From IMG/VR virus record IMGVR_UViG_3300044802_000094, positions 1-38,078 of that record: a stretch of 38,078 nucleotides of DNA. The stretch is one strand, 5' to 3'. This DNA comes from a virus. Shown one piece after another: positions 1 to 5,941 of this stretch (its first letter is position 1; the number at the start of each line of letters is the position of its first letter). The position numbers and the translations under genes are program-made. The notes under the pieces are model-generated. The model saw nothing but the letters and a program-made list of their open reading frames with translations. It was not told the origin of the DNA and made no database searches.

Positions 1-482
1 TAAGCCATAACGGTGGTAGTACGTGGGCAACAATTATAGCTGATACCCCGAACACTGGGTCTTACCTATGGACCGTCACAGGGCCAGCGGTAGCAAACGC
101 CAGGATACGATACTCAGGAGTGCAGAATACCGGGGTAACGGCGCAAACCACTAATTTTGCCATTGTAGCTCAAGCTACGACGATTATTACGGTAACTCCG
201 CTTGTAGCGATAGTTCCACCAGGCATGACACGACAGTTTTCAGCAGTTGCCTACGACCAAGAGGGCGATCCAATGTTAGTGCAGCCGACCCTTGTGTGGA
301 GTGTTACCGGTGGGGGGTCTATTAGCGCAGCAGGGCTATTCACGGCAGGAGCAACTGAGGGTGGGCCTTATGGCGCACATGCTACCGTAGGGGCTATTGT
401 TGGTAGTGCAAGCGTTTCGGTAAAGAGATTTCGTAATCGTGGGGATGCGAAGTGCTATATCGGCGATGCTTGCGGAATTTAA
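1..482 (+). CDS. 3' end of a Big-domain virion protein (5' partial)
   Basis: The reading frame is open from position 3 and ends at the TAA at 480-482; the true start lies left of the window. The GTG at 120 is not a convincing start, because the coding sequence before it reads as a continuous beta-sandwich (ADTPNTGSYLWTV), like the Kre9/KNH-type repeat found in secreted and virion proteins. This is followed by a bacterial Ig-like Big_2 domain (GMTRQFSAVAYDQEGD ... WSVTGGGSISAAGLFTAG). Such domains usually decorate phage tails or capsids and bind surface glycans. The short C-terminal tail has two cysteines. A terminator follows 65 bp downstream, so this is probably the last gene of the late operon. 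Domain assignment is by motif; the role on the virion is inferred. Confidence 0.75.
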   Translation, partial: SHNGGSTWATIIADTPNTGSYLWTVTGPAVANARIRYSGVQNTGVTAQTTNFAIVAQATTIITVTPLVAIVPPGMTRQFSAVAYDQEGDPMLVQPTLVWSVTGGGSISAAGLFTAGATEGGPYGAHATVGAIVGSASVSVKRFRNRGDAKCYIGDACGI

Positions 483-546
483 TGGTATTGACGAAGTTTT
501 TCTATTATATTAGTATCTGATTGACTCCTTTCAGTGTCTCTCCTTC

Positions 547-585
547 AAAGGCTTTCGGCCTGACCAACCGGAGGCCTTTTTTTTT
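547..585 (+). terminator. Rho-independent terminator after the late operon
   Basis: A 12-bp stem (AAAGGCTTTCGG at 547-558 with CCGGAGGCCTTT at 568-579, including two G-U wobbles) with a 9-nt loop is followed directly by a run of T to 585. It separates the late virion gene ending at 482 from the early promoter at 615. Confidence 0.85.
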
Positions 586-614
586 GATTAAATGCGAATT
601 AAATAATAAAATAT

Positions 615-643
615 TTGATTTTTCTTGTAAAATATGTTATATT
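615..643 (+). promoter_or_regulatory. Early promoter P1 (TTGATT-17-TATATT)
   Basis: A sigma70-type promoter: TTGATT at 615-620, 17-bp spacer, TATATT at 638-643. The expected start point, near 650, leaves a leader of about 14 nt with the Shine-Dalgarno GGAGG just before the ATG at 664. It probably drives the early operon. Confidence 0.75.
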
Positions 644-663
644 AGATTTGAGGAGGAAAGATT

Positions 664-879
664 ATGGCAACGAAAGCTAAGAAGACACATACGCAAATCA
701 CTACCAGGGTTGATGTGGCTGTAAGGTTTCACGAGCTTCACAAGCGGTTGGCGAAAAACTTTAGCGGTAGTGGTTTTCTCGATGAGCTTCTCGACGTGTA
801 CGAAATGTCATTTTGCCCGGAATGCAGAAATACCTTAAAGTATCAACGTTGTAGTTGCAAAGCTCCGGAGTTAACCTAA
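664..879 (+). CDS. Small RHH-like / zinc-ribbon protein, first early gene
   Basis: 71 aa, ATG at 664 after a strong AGGAGG site. The N-terminal half (THTQITTRVDVAVRFHELH, then a second helix GSGFLDELLDVYE) has the strand-helix-helix spacing of a ribbon-helix-helix DNA-binding domain. The C-terminus holds four cysteines (CPEC and CSC with Leu-Lys-Tyr between) that could bind zinc. It is the first gene behind the early promoter, where phage regulators are common, so a transcription regulator is a reasonable guess. No specific family was recognised. The end abuts the GTG of the next gene. Confidence 0.65.
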   Translation: MATKAKKTHTQITTRVDVAVRFHELHKRLAKNFSGSGFLDELLDVYEMSFCPECRNTLKYQRCSCKAPELT

Positions 880-1065
880 GTGGTCATTTTCCGCGAAACC
901 GAGCTATGCTTTGTCTGTAGCGGATCGGGCGAGAGTCGGAGCGGTCACGGGTCTTGTTTTTACTGTGGTGGTCGAGGAGAGATACCAATTCAAAAGGAGG
1001 AGAGAGATGACGGATCATACACATGCAGCGAAGGCAGCGAGAAGTCACACGGTTTACAAGATTAA
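880..1065 (+). CDS. DnaJ-type zinc-finger small protein
   Basis: 61 aa with a GTG start directly after the upstream stop; a CGGAG lies about 8 nt before it. The first half has two CxxCxGxG-type knuckles (CFVCSGSGE and CFYCGGRGE), the signature of the DnaJ central zinc domain, which binds unfolded protein or nucleic acid. It overlaps the next gene, which starts at 1007, by 59 nt in another frame, so either its C-terminal third is unconstrained or translation is coupled. The overlap and GTG start lower confidence in the exact limits. Function in the phage is unknown. Confidence 0.5.
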   Translation: MVIFRETELCFVCSGSGESRSGHGSCFYCGGRGEIPIQKEERDDGSYTCSEGSEKSHGLQD

Positions 1066-1693
1066 GGACGGTTCAAGGGTTCCGGGAACAACTACCATTA
1101 CCGGCATGCTCGACAAACCGGCTCTTAAAAAATGGTATTGGGAGATGGGCCAGAAGGGGATCGAGCTCGACAAGTACGTTGACGAGCTTGCGGCAATCGG
1201 AACTCTTGCGCATTACCTCATTGAGTGCCACTGCAAAGGCGTGAAGCCGGACCTTAGTGATGCGACACCTAACCAGATCAGCCTTGCCGAAAATTCCGCC
1301 CTTAAGTGGATGTTCTGGCAGGAATCCGTTGGGTTCAAGCCCGAAGCCAATGAGCTTATCTTGGTGTCGGAAAAGTACCGGTTCGGCGGCACAATTGACA
1401 TCATCGGTACGATCAAAGATCGGCGAGTGCTTGTTGACATCAAAACGTCCAAAGGTATTTTCTCTGAGCACCGAACCCAGGTTGCAGGTGGATATAAGAT
1501 TCTCGCTGACGAGAACGGGTTGAAAATCGACGACGTGATCATTACGCGGGTTGGTCGGAATGAAACAGAGAGTTTTCAACAGGTTGATATACCCTCAGAC
1601 GAGGCTAAGGCCCATCAGAGGCTTTTTATTGCTCTACGAAAGGCTTATGATGCAAAACAAGCCGCAAGTAAGTTTGATAAATGGGGCAATTAA
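1007..1693 (+). CDS. PD-(D/E)XK nuclease, phage recombination exonuclease-like
   Basis: 228 aa. ATG 1007 is chosen because AAGGAGGAG lies just upstream, although the frame stays open further left. The core has the PD-(D/E)XK nuclease pattern: an acidic residue in GGTIDIIG (about residue 131), DIKTSK (about 144-149) and the following QVAGGY (about 158-163), the Q-xxx-Y motif of RecB/Cas4-like nucleases. In phages such nucleases resect DNA ends and feed a single-strand annealing protein; an ERF-family annealing protein is encoded two genes downstream, which supports that role. Family assignment is firm, polarity and substrate are inferred. Confidence 0.8.
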   Translation: MTDHTHAAKAARSHTVYKIKDGSRVPGTTTITGMLDKPALKKWYWEMGQKGIELDKYVDELAAIGTLAHYLIECHCKGVKPDLSDATPNQISLAENSALKWMFWQESVGFKPEANELILVSEKYRFGGTIDIIGTIKDRRVLVDIKTSKGIFSEHRTQVAGGYKILADENGLKIDDVIITRVGRNETESFQQVDIPSDEAKAHQRLFIALRKAYDAKQAASKFDKWGN

Positions 1694-1696
1694 ATT

Positions 1697-2170
1697 ATGC
1701 GCAAGGTTTGTCGTAAATGTAACACCGAAAAGGATATTTTAGAATTCTATCGTCATTCTATAGAAAAGGATGGGCACACTTCGGTATGTAAGGATTGTAT
1801 TAAGATTCAGGTAGTAAAATATGCAGCCAATAACAAAGAAAAGGTTAATTTAAGGGCAAGGAAATGGAGGCTGATAAACAAGGAGAGGGTTAGGTATTAT
1901 TGGGATAATTTTGAATTGAAAAATAAAGAGAAACTTGCGGAACGCCACAAGTTATGGAGAAGAAAGAACATAATTAAAGCAAGGGTACATTCTACGGTAG
2001 GAAATTATGTTAGGCGTGGTGACATAATTAAAAGGCCTTGTGTGGTTTGCGGCGAAATAAAACGGGTTCATGGGCACCATAATGATTATAGTAAACCATT
2101 AGATATTGTATGGTTATGCCCGAAGCATCATATTTTTTTCCATAAAGATCAAGTTAATTTAACTTTTTAA
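1697..2170 (+). CDS. HNH endonuclease (free-standing, homing-like)
   Basis: 157 aa. The N-terminus carries a zinc motif (CRKCNTEKDILEFY ... CKDC) typical of phage HNH proteins, then a basic helical middle, and a C-terminal HNH core with CVVC, HGHHNDYSKPLDIVWLC and CPKHHIFFH. The codons are clearly more AT-rich than in the nuclease before and the ERF gene after it, and it sits as an independent unit between two recombination genes. Both facts fit a mobile homing endonuclease gene. It could instead help DNA packaging, as some HNH proteins do beside terminase, but it is far from terminase here. Confidence 0.8.
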   Translation: MRKVCRKCNTEKDILEFYRHSIEKDGHTSVCKDCIKIQVVKYAANNKEKVNLRARKWRLINKERVRYYWDNFELKNKEKLAERHKLWRRKNIIKARVHSTVGNYVRRGDIIKRPCVVCGEIKRVHGHHNDYSKPLDIVWLCPKHHIFFHKDQVNLTF

Positions 2171-2183
2171 CAAGAAGGTGAAT

Positions 2184-3191
2184 ATGAATGAAGTTGACAC
2201 TGAGGTAGCCGTAAAAGAAGCGGAGCGCAATGGATATGAACGTGGATACGAAGAAGCTGCTGGGAAGTCGCAACCGATTCGACGTTCGGTGAGTACCAAG
2301 AATTTTGACATTATTATGCTCGCCATCATGCAGAAGATGGGTAGCGCATCGAAAGATTCAAAAAACCCATATTTCTCTTCAACCTACGCCGACCTGAATT
2401 CAGTCAGGGAGACAATTCGATTGGCTATGTTCGATGCAGTGGAGTTTCTCCTTGTTCAGCAGTTCCCGGTGACGGATTACAGTAAGTGTATGTCTAAGCG
2501 GCAGGTGATCAAGAATAAGCAGGGAGATTATATCAAGGACATTGAAATTTCCGTTCCTTGTCTTACCGTGACCACTCGTCTTACCGATCCGAAGTCCGGG
2601 GAATGGCAGGAGTCAGACCTTTCGTGTTATCCGGCTGAAGACACGCCCCAGTCCATTGGTTCAGCGATTACTTACCTTCGTCGGTATTCGTTGATGCCGT
2701 TGTTCAACATTGCGCCGGCAGATGACGACGGAAACGCCGGAAGTGGTCGTGATCCGATGAACCAAGACCCTCACGGACAGCCGCCCAAGGTCCAGGGAGC
2801 CCCGAGAACAACCAGACCAGCAGCGGCAATGCCAGTGACCACAGCCAAAGCTCCCGAAGCTCCCAAGCAGCTTGCGCCCCCGACCAAGCCCACGGGACCG
2901 CGGCCTCTAACCGACGCCGAAAGGAAGCATTTGGGCTTGATCGACGGACAGCAATTCGATTCTCTCAAGGAATTGTGTAAGAAAAAGGGGGTTGATCCTA
3001 AGAAGTGGAAGATCTGGCTTACTGTGACCTACGGAATCACCACCATGGTAGAAATTAAGGCCTCGGAGTATTCCGGGGTAGTCGATGTCGTGACAACTCA
3101 CCCGGAAAAAATCATGAACGTAAAAGAACCTACTCCGAGAGAGCCCGGAGCAGATCCCGAAGAGCCACTTCCTCAAGGCGGTGCGGTATGA
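2184..3191 (+). CDS. erf: ERF-family single-strand annealing protein
   Basis: 335 aa. The ATG at 2184 is preferred over GTG 2178 because AAGGTG sits at ribosome-binding distance. The N-terminal part matches the ERF superfamily of Rad52-like annealing recombinases: KNPYFSSTYADLNSVRETI, LTVTTRLTDPKSGEW, and the hallmark DTPQSIGSAITYLRRYSLMPLFNIAPADDDGN. A Pro/Ala-rich linker (about residues 190-240) leads to a C-terminal domain. The protein would anneal resected ends for recombination-dependent replication or circularisation. It overlaps ssb by ATGA, so the two are probably translated together. Confidence 0.88.
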   Translation: MNEVDTEVAVKEAERNGYERGYEEAAGKSQPIRRSVSTKNFDIIMLAIMQKMGSASKDSKNPYFSSTYADLNSVRETIRLAMFDAVEFLLVQQFPVTDYSKCMSKRQVIKNKQGDYIKDIEISVPCLTVTTRLTDPKSGEWQESDLSCYPAEDTPQSIGSAITYLRRYSLMPLFNIAPADDDGNAGSGRDPMNQDPHGQPPKVQGAPRTTRPAAAMPVTTAKAPEAPKQLAPPTKPTGPRPLTDAERKHLGLIDGQQFDSLKELCKKKGVDPKKWKIWLTVTYGITTMVEIKASEYSGVVDVVTTHPEKIMNVKEPTPREPGADPEEPLPQGGAV

Positions 3192-3553
3192 ATTCAATTT
3201 TTCTCATCGGGAGAGCAGGGAAAGACCCTGTTTGCAAGGAAGTCGGCCAGAATAACACCCTTATTGCGGAGTTCTCAGTAGCGACCTCAGAGCCCCCGCG
3301 TCAAAAGGGTGGTGAATGGACTACTACTTGGCATTCGGTGAAGTGCTTCAGCAAGACCGCCGAGAAGGTTAGGAATATGCTCAGGAAAGGAGATAACGTA
3401 GCCCTTGCTGGCAGGATCGAGGTTGAGTCTTGGGAAGACAAGGAAGGTAATAAAAAGTCACGTACCGTAGTTTTGGTGCGGTTTGACAGCGATATTGTTA
3501 TTGAGCCCAGGTCCGAGAGTCGGCCGCAAGGCGATAACAACGCGGCATGGTAA
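3188..3553 (+). CDS. ssb: Single-stranded DNA-binding protein
   Basis: 121 aa OB-fold SSB: starts MNSIFLIGRAGKDP, followed by AEFSVATSE, TTWHSVKCFSKTAEKV and GDNVALAGRIEVESWEDKEG, the usual order for phage and bacterial SSB. It lacks the long acidic tail of bacterial SSB, ending in NNAAW. It protects single strands during replication and works with the annealing protein encoded immediately upstream (ATGA overlap). The gap to the next gene is only 3 nt. Confidence 0.9.
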   Translation: MNSIFLIGRAGKDPVCKEVGQNNTLIAEFSVATSEPPRQKGGEWTTTWHSVKCFSKTAEKVRNMLRKGDNVALAGRIEVESWEDKEGNKKSRTVVLVRFDSDIVIEPRSESRPQGDNNAAW

Positions 3554-3556
3554 GCG

Positions 3557-3985
3557 ATGAGGGTAATTGTCAATAACGAGCAGGCCCGGAAGGAATTTGT
3601 TCGGAAGATCGAGCAGATTGACCTAAAAGGCCGGACTTTCACCGCTGAATTCAAGTTGTTTCGCCGACAGCGTTCTTTGAAGCAGAACCGTTTGATGTGG
3701 ATGTGGTTGCACTGTATTAGTGACGAAACCGGGAACGACCCCGAGGACCTTCATGAATACTTTGGGAAGAAATACCTTCCGTGGATTTCTAAACAGGTGT
3801 TCGATGAAGAAGTTACAAGGAGACTCTCAACGACTCAGCTTGACAGTAAACAGTTCACAGAGTATCTTGATAGGATAAAGGCTGAGATGTTGAATCAAGG
3901 TATTTTTCTACCAGAGCCAGGTGAGCAAGCTTTTGATGATTTCTACGCGAGGTATAAGGTACGAGATGGAGGAACTTTTTTATGA
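3557..3985 (+). CDS. ninB: NinB-like recombination protein
   Basis: 142 aa. It matches the NinB (lambda Orf) family, which acts as a recombination mediator on SSB-coated DNA: RSLKQNRLMWMWLHCIS near the N-terminus, TTQLDSKQFTEYLDRIKAEM in the middle, and GIFLPEPGE near the end. The location right after ssb agrees with that role. The stop TGA overlaps an ATG at 3982 that was the original start of the next gene before an insertion element entered at 3993. Confidence 0.82.
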   Translation: MRVIVNNEQARKEFVRKIEQIDLKGRTFTAEFKLFRRQRSLKQNRLMWMWLHCISDETGNDPEDLHEYFGKKYLPWISKQVFDEEVTRRLSTTQLDSKQFTEYLDRIKAEMLNQGIFLPEPGEQAFDDFYARYKVRDGGTFL

Positions 3986-3992
3986 GTCTTAT

Positions 3993-4194
3993 GAGAGAAA
4001 ACCACGGGCCTTGTGCCCGTGGATGAATCGAGTCATTAACCGTGATTCTTCTGATCCTCAATGTATCTTTTAACCATATCCTCTGAAATATGACCAACAG
4101 AATTATAATAAGTGCTATGACTCCACAACCCAGACCCCCAGTGGCCTTGCGGTGGCAGACTCAAGCCACGCCCCTTGTGGGCGTGGTAGTTGAC
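3993..4194. mobile_element. 202-bp IS200/IS605-derived relic (MITE-like) with tnpA tail
   Basis: Left end: flank CTTAT, then 9 nt and an 8-bp hairpin with CTTGT loop (4002-4022). Right end: 8-bp hairpin with CTTGT loop (4166-4186), then 8 nt TAGTTGAC ending at 4194. Distances and loops equal those of the intact TnpB element at 16196-17474 read on its coding strand, and bases around the hairpins also match (AAACCACGGG at the left; AAGCCACG and GTGGTAGTT at the right). Inside is only the 3' end of a Y1 transposase. The element cannot move itself but could be mobilised in trans. Boundaries come from the pairwise comparison and may be off by a few bases. Confidence 0.85.
4036..4146 (-). pseudogene. 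tnpA: Remnant of IS200/IS605 TnpA (Y1 transposase) C-terminus
   Basis: On the minus strand the last about 35 codons of an IS200-type transposase remain: LWSHSTYYNSVGHISEDMVKRYIEDQ, corresponding to the family's C-terminal LW...YF...TVG...RYIENQ block. The catalytic HUH motif and the tyrosine helix are missing, so it cannot be active. In the orientation of the element ends, tnpA reads toward the left end and tnpB (in the related element) reads toward the right end, which is the divergent IS605 order. Confidence 0.75.
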
Positions 4195-4204
4195 GAGGCG
4201 GCAC

Positions 4205-5098
4205 ATGAAACGAATCATCCGAGTATTTCCGCGCCAAACTAAAGCGAGTCCCACGGATGCGCTGGCGTTCTTCGGTGGCCCACCTGCGTGTATCGAAGCG
4301 GATGAGGTTCATGTCTCCGTTTGCTTTACGTGGGACATTGAGCGGGCCGAGCGCATGGCAGAACAGTGGGCGGGTGTTGCGCCTGTTCAAATCGGAGGCC
4401 CGGCGTTCAATCAACCAAGCGCAGCTTTCGTGCCCGGTCAATATGTCGGTGCTGGATACGTGATAACGTCTCGCGGGTGTCCGAATCGGTGCTGGTTCTG
4501 TTCGGTTCACAAGCGCGAACCCAGCCTCCGTGAATTGCCGATAGTACCGGGTCATAATTTACTAGATGATAATATACTGGCGTGTTCGGATCGGCACGTT
4601 TCAGCGGTCTTTGATATGTTGGAAGGGCAGCGCGGGCCAAGAGGAGGCCGAAGGGTGGAGTTTACAGGCGGCCTTGAAGCGAAAGTCTTAAAAGAGTGGC
4701 ATGTCGAACGGTTGGCGAAGATAAGGCCCGCTCAGATGTTTTTCGCGCTTGATACGCCTGATGACGAGGAGCCGCTCCGAAACGCCTCAAAATTATTACT
4801 GGCTTACGGATTCGAGCGCCATACTATGCGTTGTTATGTTTTAATTGGCTACCCGCGAGACACCTTTGATCAAGCGGAATCGCGGCTGCGCTTATGCGTA
4901 GCTCTCGGGTTTTTTCCTATGGCCATGCTTTGGCGCAACACCGAAGGCGTTACATCGCCAGAGTGGAGAGCATTTCAAAGATTATGGGCGCGGCCCGCAA
5001 TAATTCATGCGCGGTTAAGGAACGGGAATGTGCCGCAGAAGAATATTGAAGGTGTGCCGGTACAGACAGCCAACACACCAAGTATGCAAGCGGGATAA
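4205..5098 (+). CDS. Radical SAM protein with start region split by the IS relic
   Basis: 297 aa from ATG 4205, which has GAGG 6 nt upstream; TTG 4190 is an alternative. The radical-SAM iron-sulfur motif CPNRCWFC (C92, C96, C99) follows RG, as in the MiaB/B12-type group, and strands such as VEFTGGLEAKVL, MFFALDTPDDEE and RCYVLIGYPRDTFDQA fit the TIM-barrel. Phage homologues of this group are known but mostly uncharacterised; the substrate cannot be inferred. If the 202-bp relic is removed, an ATG at 3982 (overlapping the ninB stop) reads MSLMRRHMKR in frame into this gene, so the ancestral protein was about 7 residues longer. Base composition is GC-richer than the neighbours, suggesting acquisition. 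Confidence 0.82.
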   Translation: MKRIIRVFPRQTKASPTDALAFFGGPPACIEADEVHVSVCFTWDIERAERMAEQWAGVAPVQIGGPAFNQPSAAFVPGQYVGAGYVITSRGCPNRCWFCSVHKREPSLRELPIVPGHNLLDDNILACSDRHVSAVFDMLEGQRGPRGGRRVEFTGGLEAKVLKEWHVERLAKIRPAQMFFALDTPDDEEPLRNASKLLLAYGFERHTMRCYVLIGYPRDTFDQAESRLRLCVALGFFPMAMLWRNTEGVTSPEWRAFQRLWARPAIIHARLRNGNVPQKNIEGVPVQTANTPSMQAG

Positions 5099-5105
5099 AC
5101 AAAAA

Positions 5106-5144
5106 GTCCCGCCAGCATACGTTGGTGGGACGTTGCACGCAATA
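5106..5144. repeat. Foldback followed by 16-bp repeat, copy 1
   Basis: A 9-bp stem with one G-U (GTCCCGCCA 5106-5114 with TGGTGGGAC 5123-5131) runs into the repeat GACGTTGCACGCAATA (5129-5144). The same 16 bases occur at 5458-5473, also after a foldback. No T-run follows, so a simple terminator is unlikely. Confidence 0.7.
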
Positions 5145-5168
5145 AAAATTTAAAAAAGGTTTGATATT

Positions 5169-5354
5169 ATGCCCGCTGAAACAAAATATTTTGAATGTCC
5201 GTTTTGCAAAGAACCAGACTTTGATCTTATTGGCCTAAAAAATCACTTTGAAAAAGGTTATTGCGATGTCTACAACGAAACGGACTTATTGATAATTCCG
5301 AGTTCCAGCGGGCAAGAATTAAGGAGTAAATTTTTACATGCTCCTAACAAATAA
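5169..5354 (+). CDS. Small C2HC zinc-finger protein
   Basis: 61 aa, ATG 5169 with AAAGG upstream. The N-terminal half has CPFC followed by HFEKGYC, spaced like a classical C2H2/C2HC zinc finger (Cys-x2-Cys-x12-His-x5-Cys). The rest is unstructured. It is enclosed between the two copies of the 16-bp direct repeat, and its stop codon lies inside the left arm of a large foldback (5351-5455). A nucleic-acid binding role is likely, target unknown. Confidence 0.6.
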   Translation: MPAETKYFECPFCKEPDFDLIGLKNHFEKGYCDVYNETDLLIIPSSSGQELRSKFLHAPNK

Positions 5355-5455
5355 AGTATGCCACGCTGTGCCGTGCTGTTGCAACTCGAAGGAGCGACGG
5401 GTTCTATACCGGTTAGCGATCCCCGTCAGCAAACAGGCGGCACGGCATACTTTAT
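5351..5455. other. Long imperfect foldback (structured RNA or DNA element)
   Basis: A perfect 12-bp outer stem (ATAAAGTATGCC 5351-5362 with GGCATACTTTAT 5444-5455), then GTGCCG 5368-5373 with CGGCAC 5438-5443, and an inner GACGGG 5396-5401 with CCCGTC 5422-5427. It contains no start-to-stop frame of note and no downstream T-run. It could be a structured RNA, a processing site, or a recombination-type hairpin. Confidence 0.6.
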
Positions 5456-5457
5456 CA

Positions 5458-5473
5458 GACGTTGCACGCAATA
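5458..5473 (+). repeat. 16-bp direct repeat, copy 2
   Basis: GACGTTGCACGCAATA, identical to 5129-5144. It lies immediately after the large foldback and before the methylase fragment. Confidence 0.75.
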
Positions 5474-5513
5474 CCGGGGCAACCAATTTATAGGCGCGCG
5501 CGGGAAAAGACAA

Positions 5514-5713
5514 TGAAGACAGAAAAACTATCAGACACCATCACCATCATCAACGCGGACTGTTACACGTTGCTGGATGCGTGGCCGTCTGATGCGGCGA
5601 TTGTCACCGATCCGCCGTATGGCATTTCATTGCCGACTAACTATGCTGCAACGCGGCGGGCGGCAGAGGCAAGGGATACGCGCCGCCATGCGTGGCCGTG
5701 CCAAGGAGAATAA
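5514..5713 (+). pseudogene. Truncated DNA adenine/cytosine-N4 methylase
   Basis: From ATG 5514 the frame encodes 66 aa starting as a typical beta-class DNA methyltransferase: ITIINADCYTLLDAWPSDAAIVTDPPYGISLPTNYAATRR, with the catalytic motif IV DPPY at about residues 34-37. After this the homologous pattern is lost and the frame stops at 5713; intact enzymes are 200 aa or more and also need the FxGxG SAM motif. It is best read as the 5' fragment of a deleted gene. The region is GC-rich compared with the replication genes that follow. Confidence 0.65.
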
Positions 5714-5714
5714 A

Positions 5715-5765
5715 ATGTATAAGGGTGATAGCCGGTACGCTGAAAACAAAATAGCTTGCTTTTAG
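5715..5765 (+). CDS. Possible 16-aa leader peptide
   Basis: A 16-codon frame (MYKGDSRYAENKIACF) starts at 5715 behind a good AAGGAG (5703-5708) and ends just where the P2 promoter begins. Only the strong ribosome-binding site argues for translation; it may be what remains at the edge of the deletion that removed the methylase. Confidence 0.25.
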   Translation: MYKGDSRYAENKIACF

Positions 5766-5783
5766 TTTTCCGTTAATTATATT
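5756..5783 (+). promoter_or_regulatory. Promoter P2a (TTGCTT-16-TATATT)
   Basis: TTGCTT 5756-5761, 16-bp spacer, TATATT 5778-5783 followed by ATTA. A second candidate, P2b, is TTGCAA 5816-5821, 18-bp spacer, TATATT 5840-5845. Both lie upstream of the replication genes and of the terminator at 5869-5923. Confidence 0.55.
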
Positions 5784-5845
5784 ATTAGATGTACCCTTGT
5801 CGCGGGGGTACAGAATTGCAAAAAAGGTATAGAATGAATTATATT

Positions 5846-5868
5846 ATCATCGACAACTGTTCGATCAT
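5846..5868. promoter_or_regulatory. Inverted repeat, operator candidate
   Basis: ATCATCGA (5846-5853) and TCGATCAT (5861-5868) form arms with 7 of 8 matching positions around a 7-bp centre. It starts at the base after the -10 of P2b (5840-5845), a usual operator position. Confidence 0.35.
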
Positions 5869-5923
5869 AACCCCTGAAGGATGGGCTACTATACCAGCCC
5901 GAGCGACCCTTCAGGGGTTTTTC
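5869..5923 (+). terminator. Branched Rho-independent terminator
   Basis: A 12-bp perfect stem (AACCCCTGAAGG 5869-5880 with CCTTCAGGGGTT 5908-5919) encloses a second small hairpin (GGGCT 5883-5887 with AGCCC 5896-5900) and is followed by T residues to 5922. Confidence 0.85.
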
Positions 5924-5941
5924 TATTTGTAGGGGGATAAG

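Larger units (their letters stand above)
5790..5923 (+). ncRNA. Structured leader or small RNA upstream of the initiator gene
   Basis: A transcript from P2a would begin near 5790 with a hairpin (GTACCC 5791-5796 with GGGTAC 5806-5811), pass the inverted repeat 5846-5868 and end at the terminator 5869-5923, 18 nt before the initiator ATG. It has no convincing frame. Either it is a discrete RNA of about 130 nt, or an attenuator that must be bypassed to express replication genes. Confidence 0.5.

Noticed and set aside
1073-1579. Long minus-strand frames opposite the PD-(D/E)XK nuclease, ERF, TerL and capsid genes
   Set aside because: They are mirror frames of conserved plus-strand genes with no ribosome sites or recognisable domains.
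3982-4024. Short frame starting at the ATG 3982 into the IS relic
   Set aside because: It is the old start of the radical-SAM gene and now stops after 14 codons inside the insertion.
5094-5138. Genuine integron attC sites
   Set aside because: Copy 1 would be about 45 bp, shorter than known attC, and the GTTGCAC core lacks a pairing RYYYAAC partner; kept only as a resemblance in the findings.
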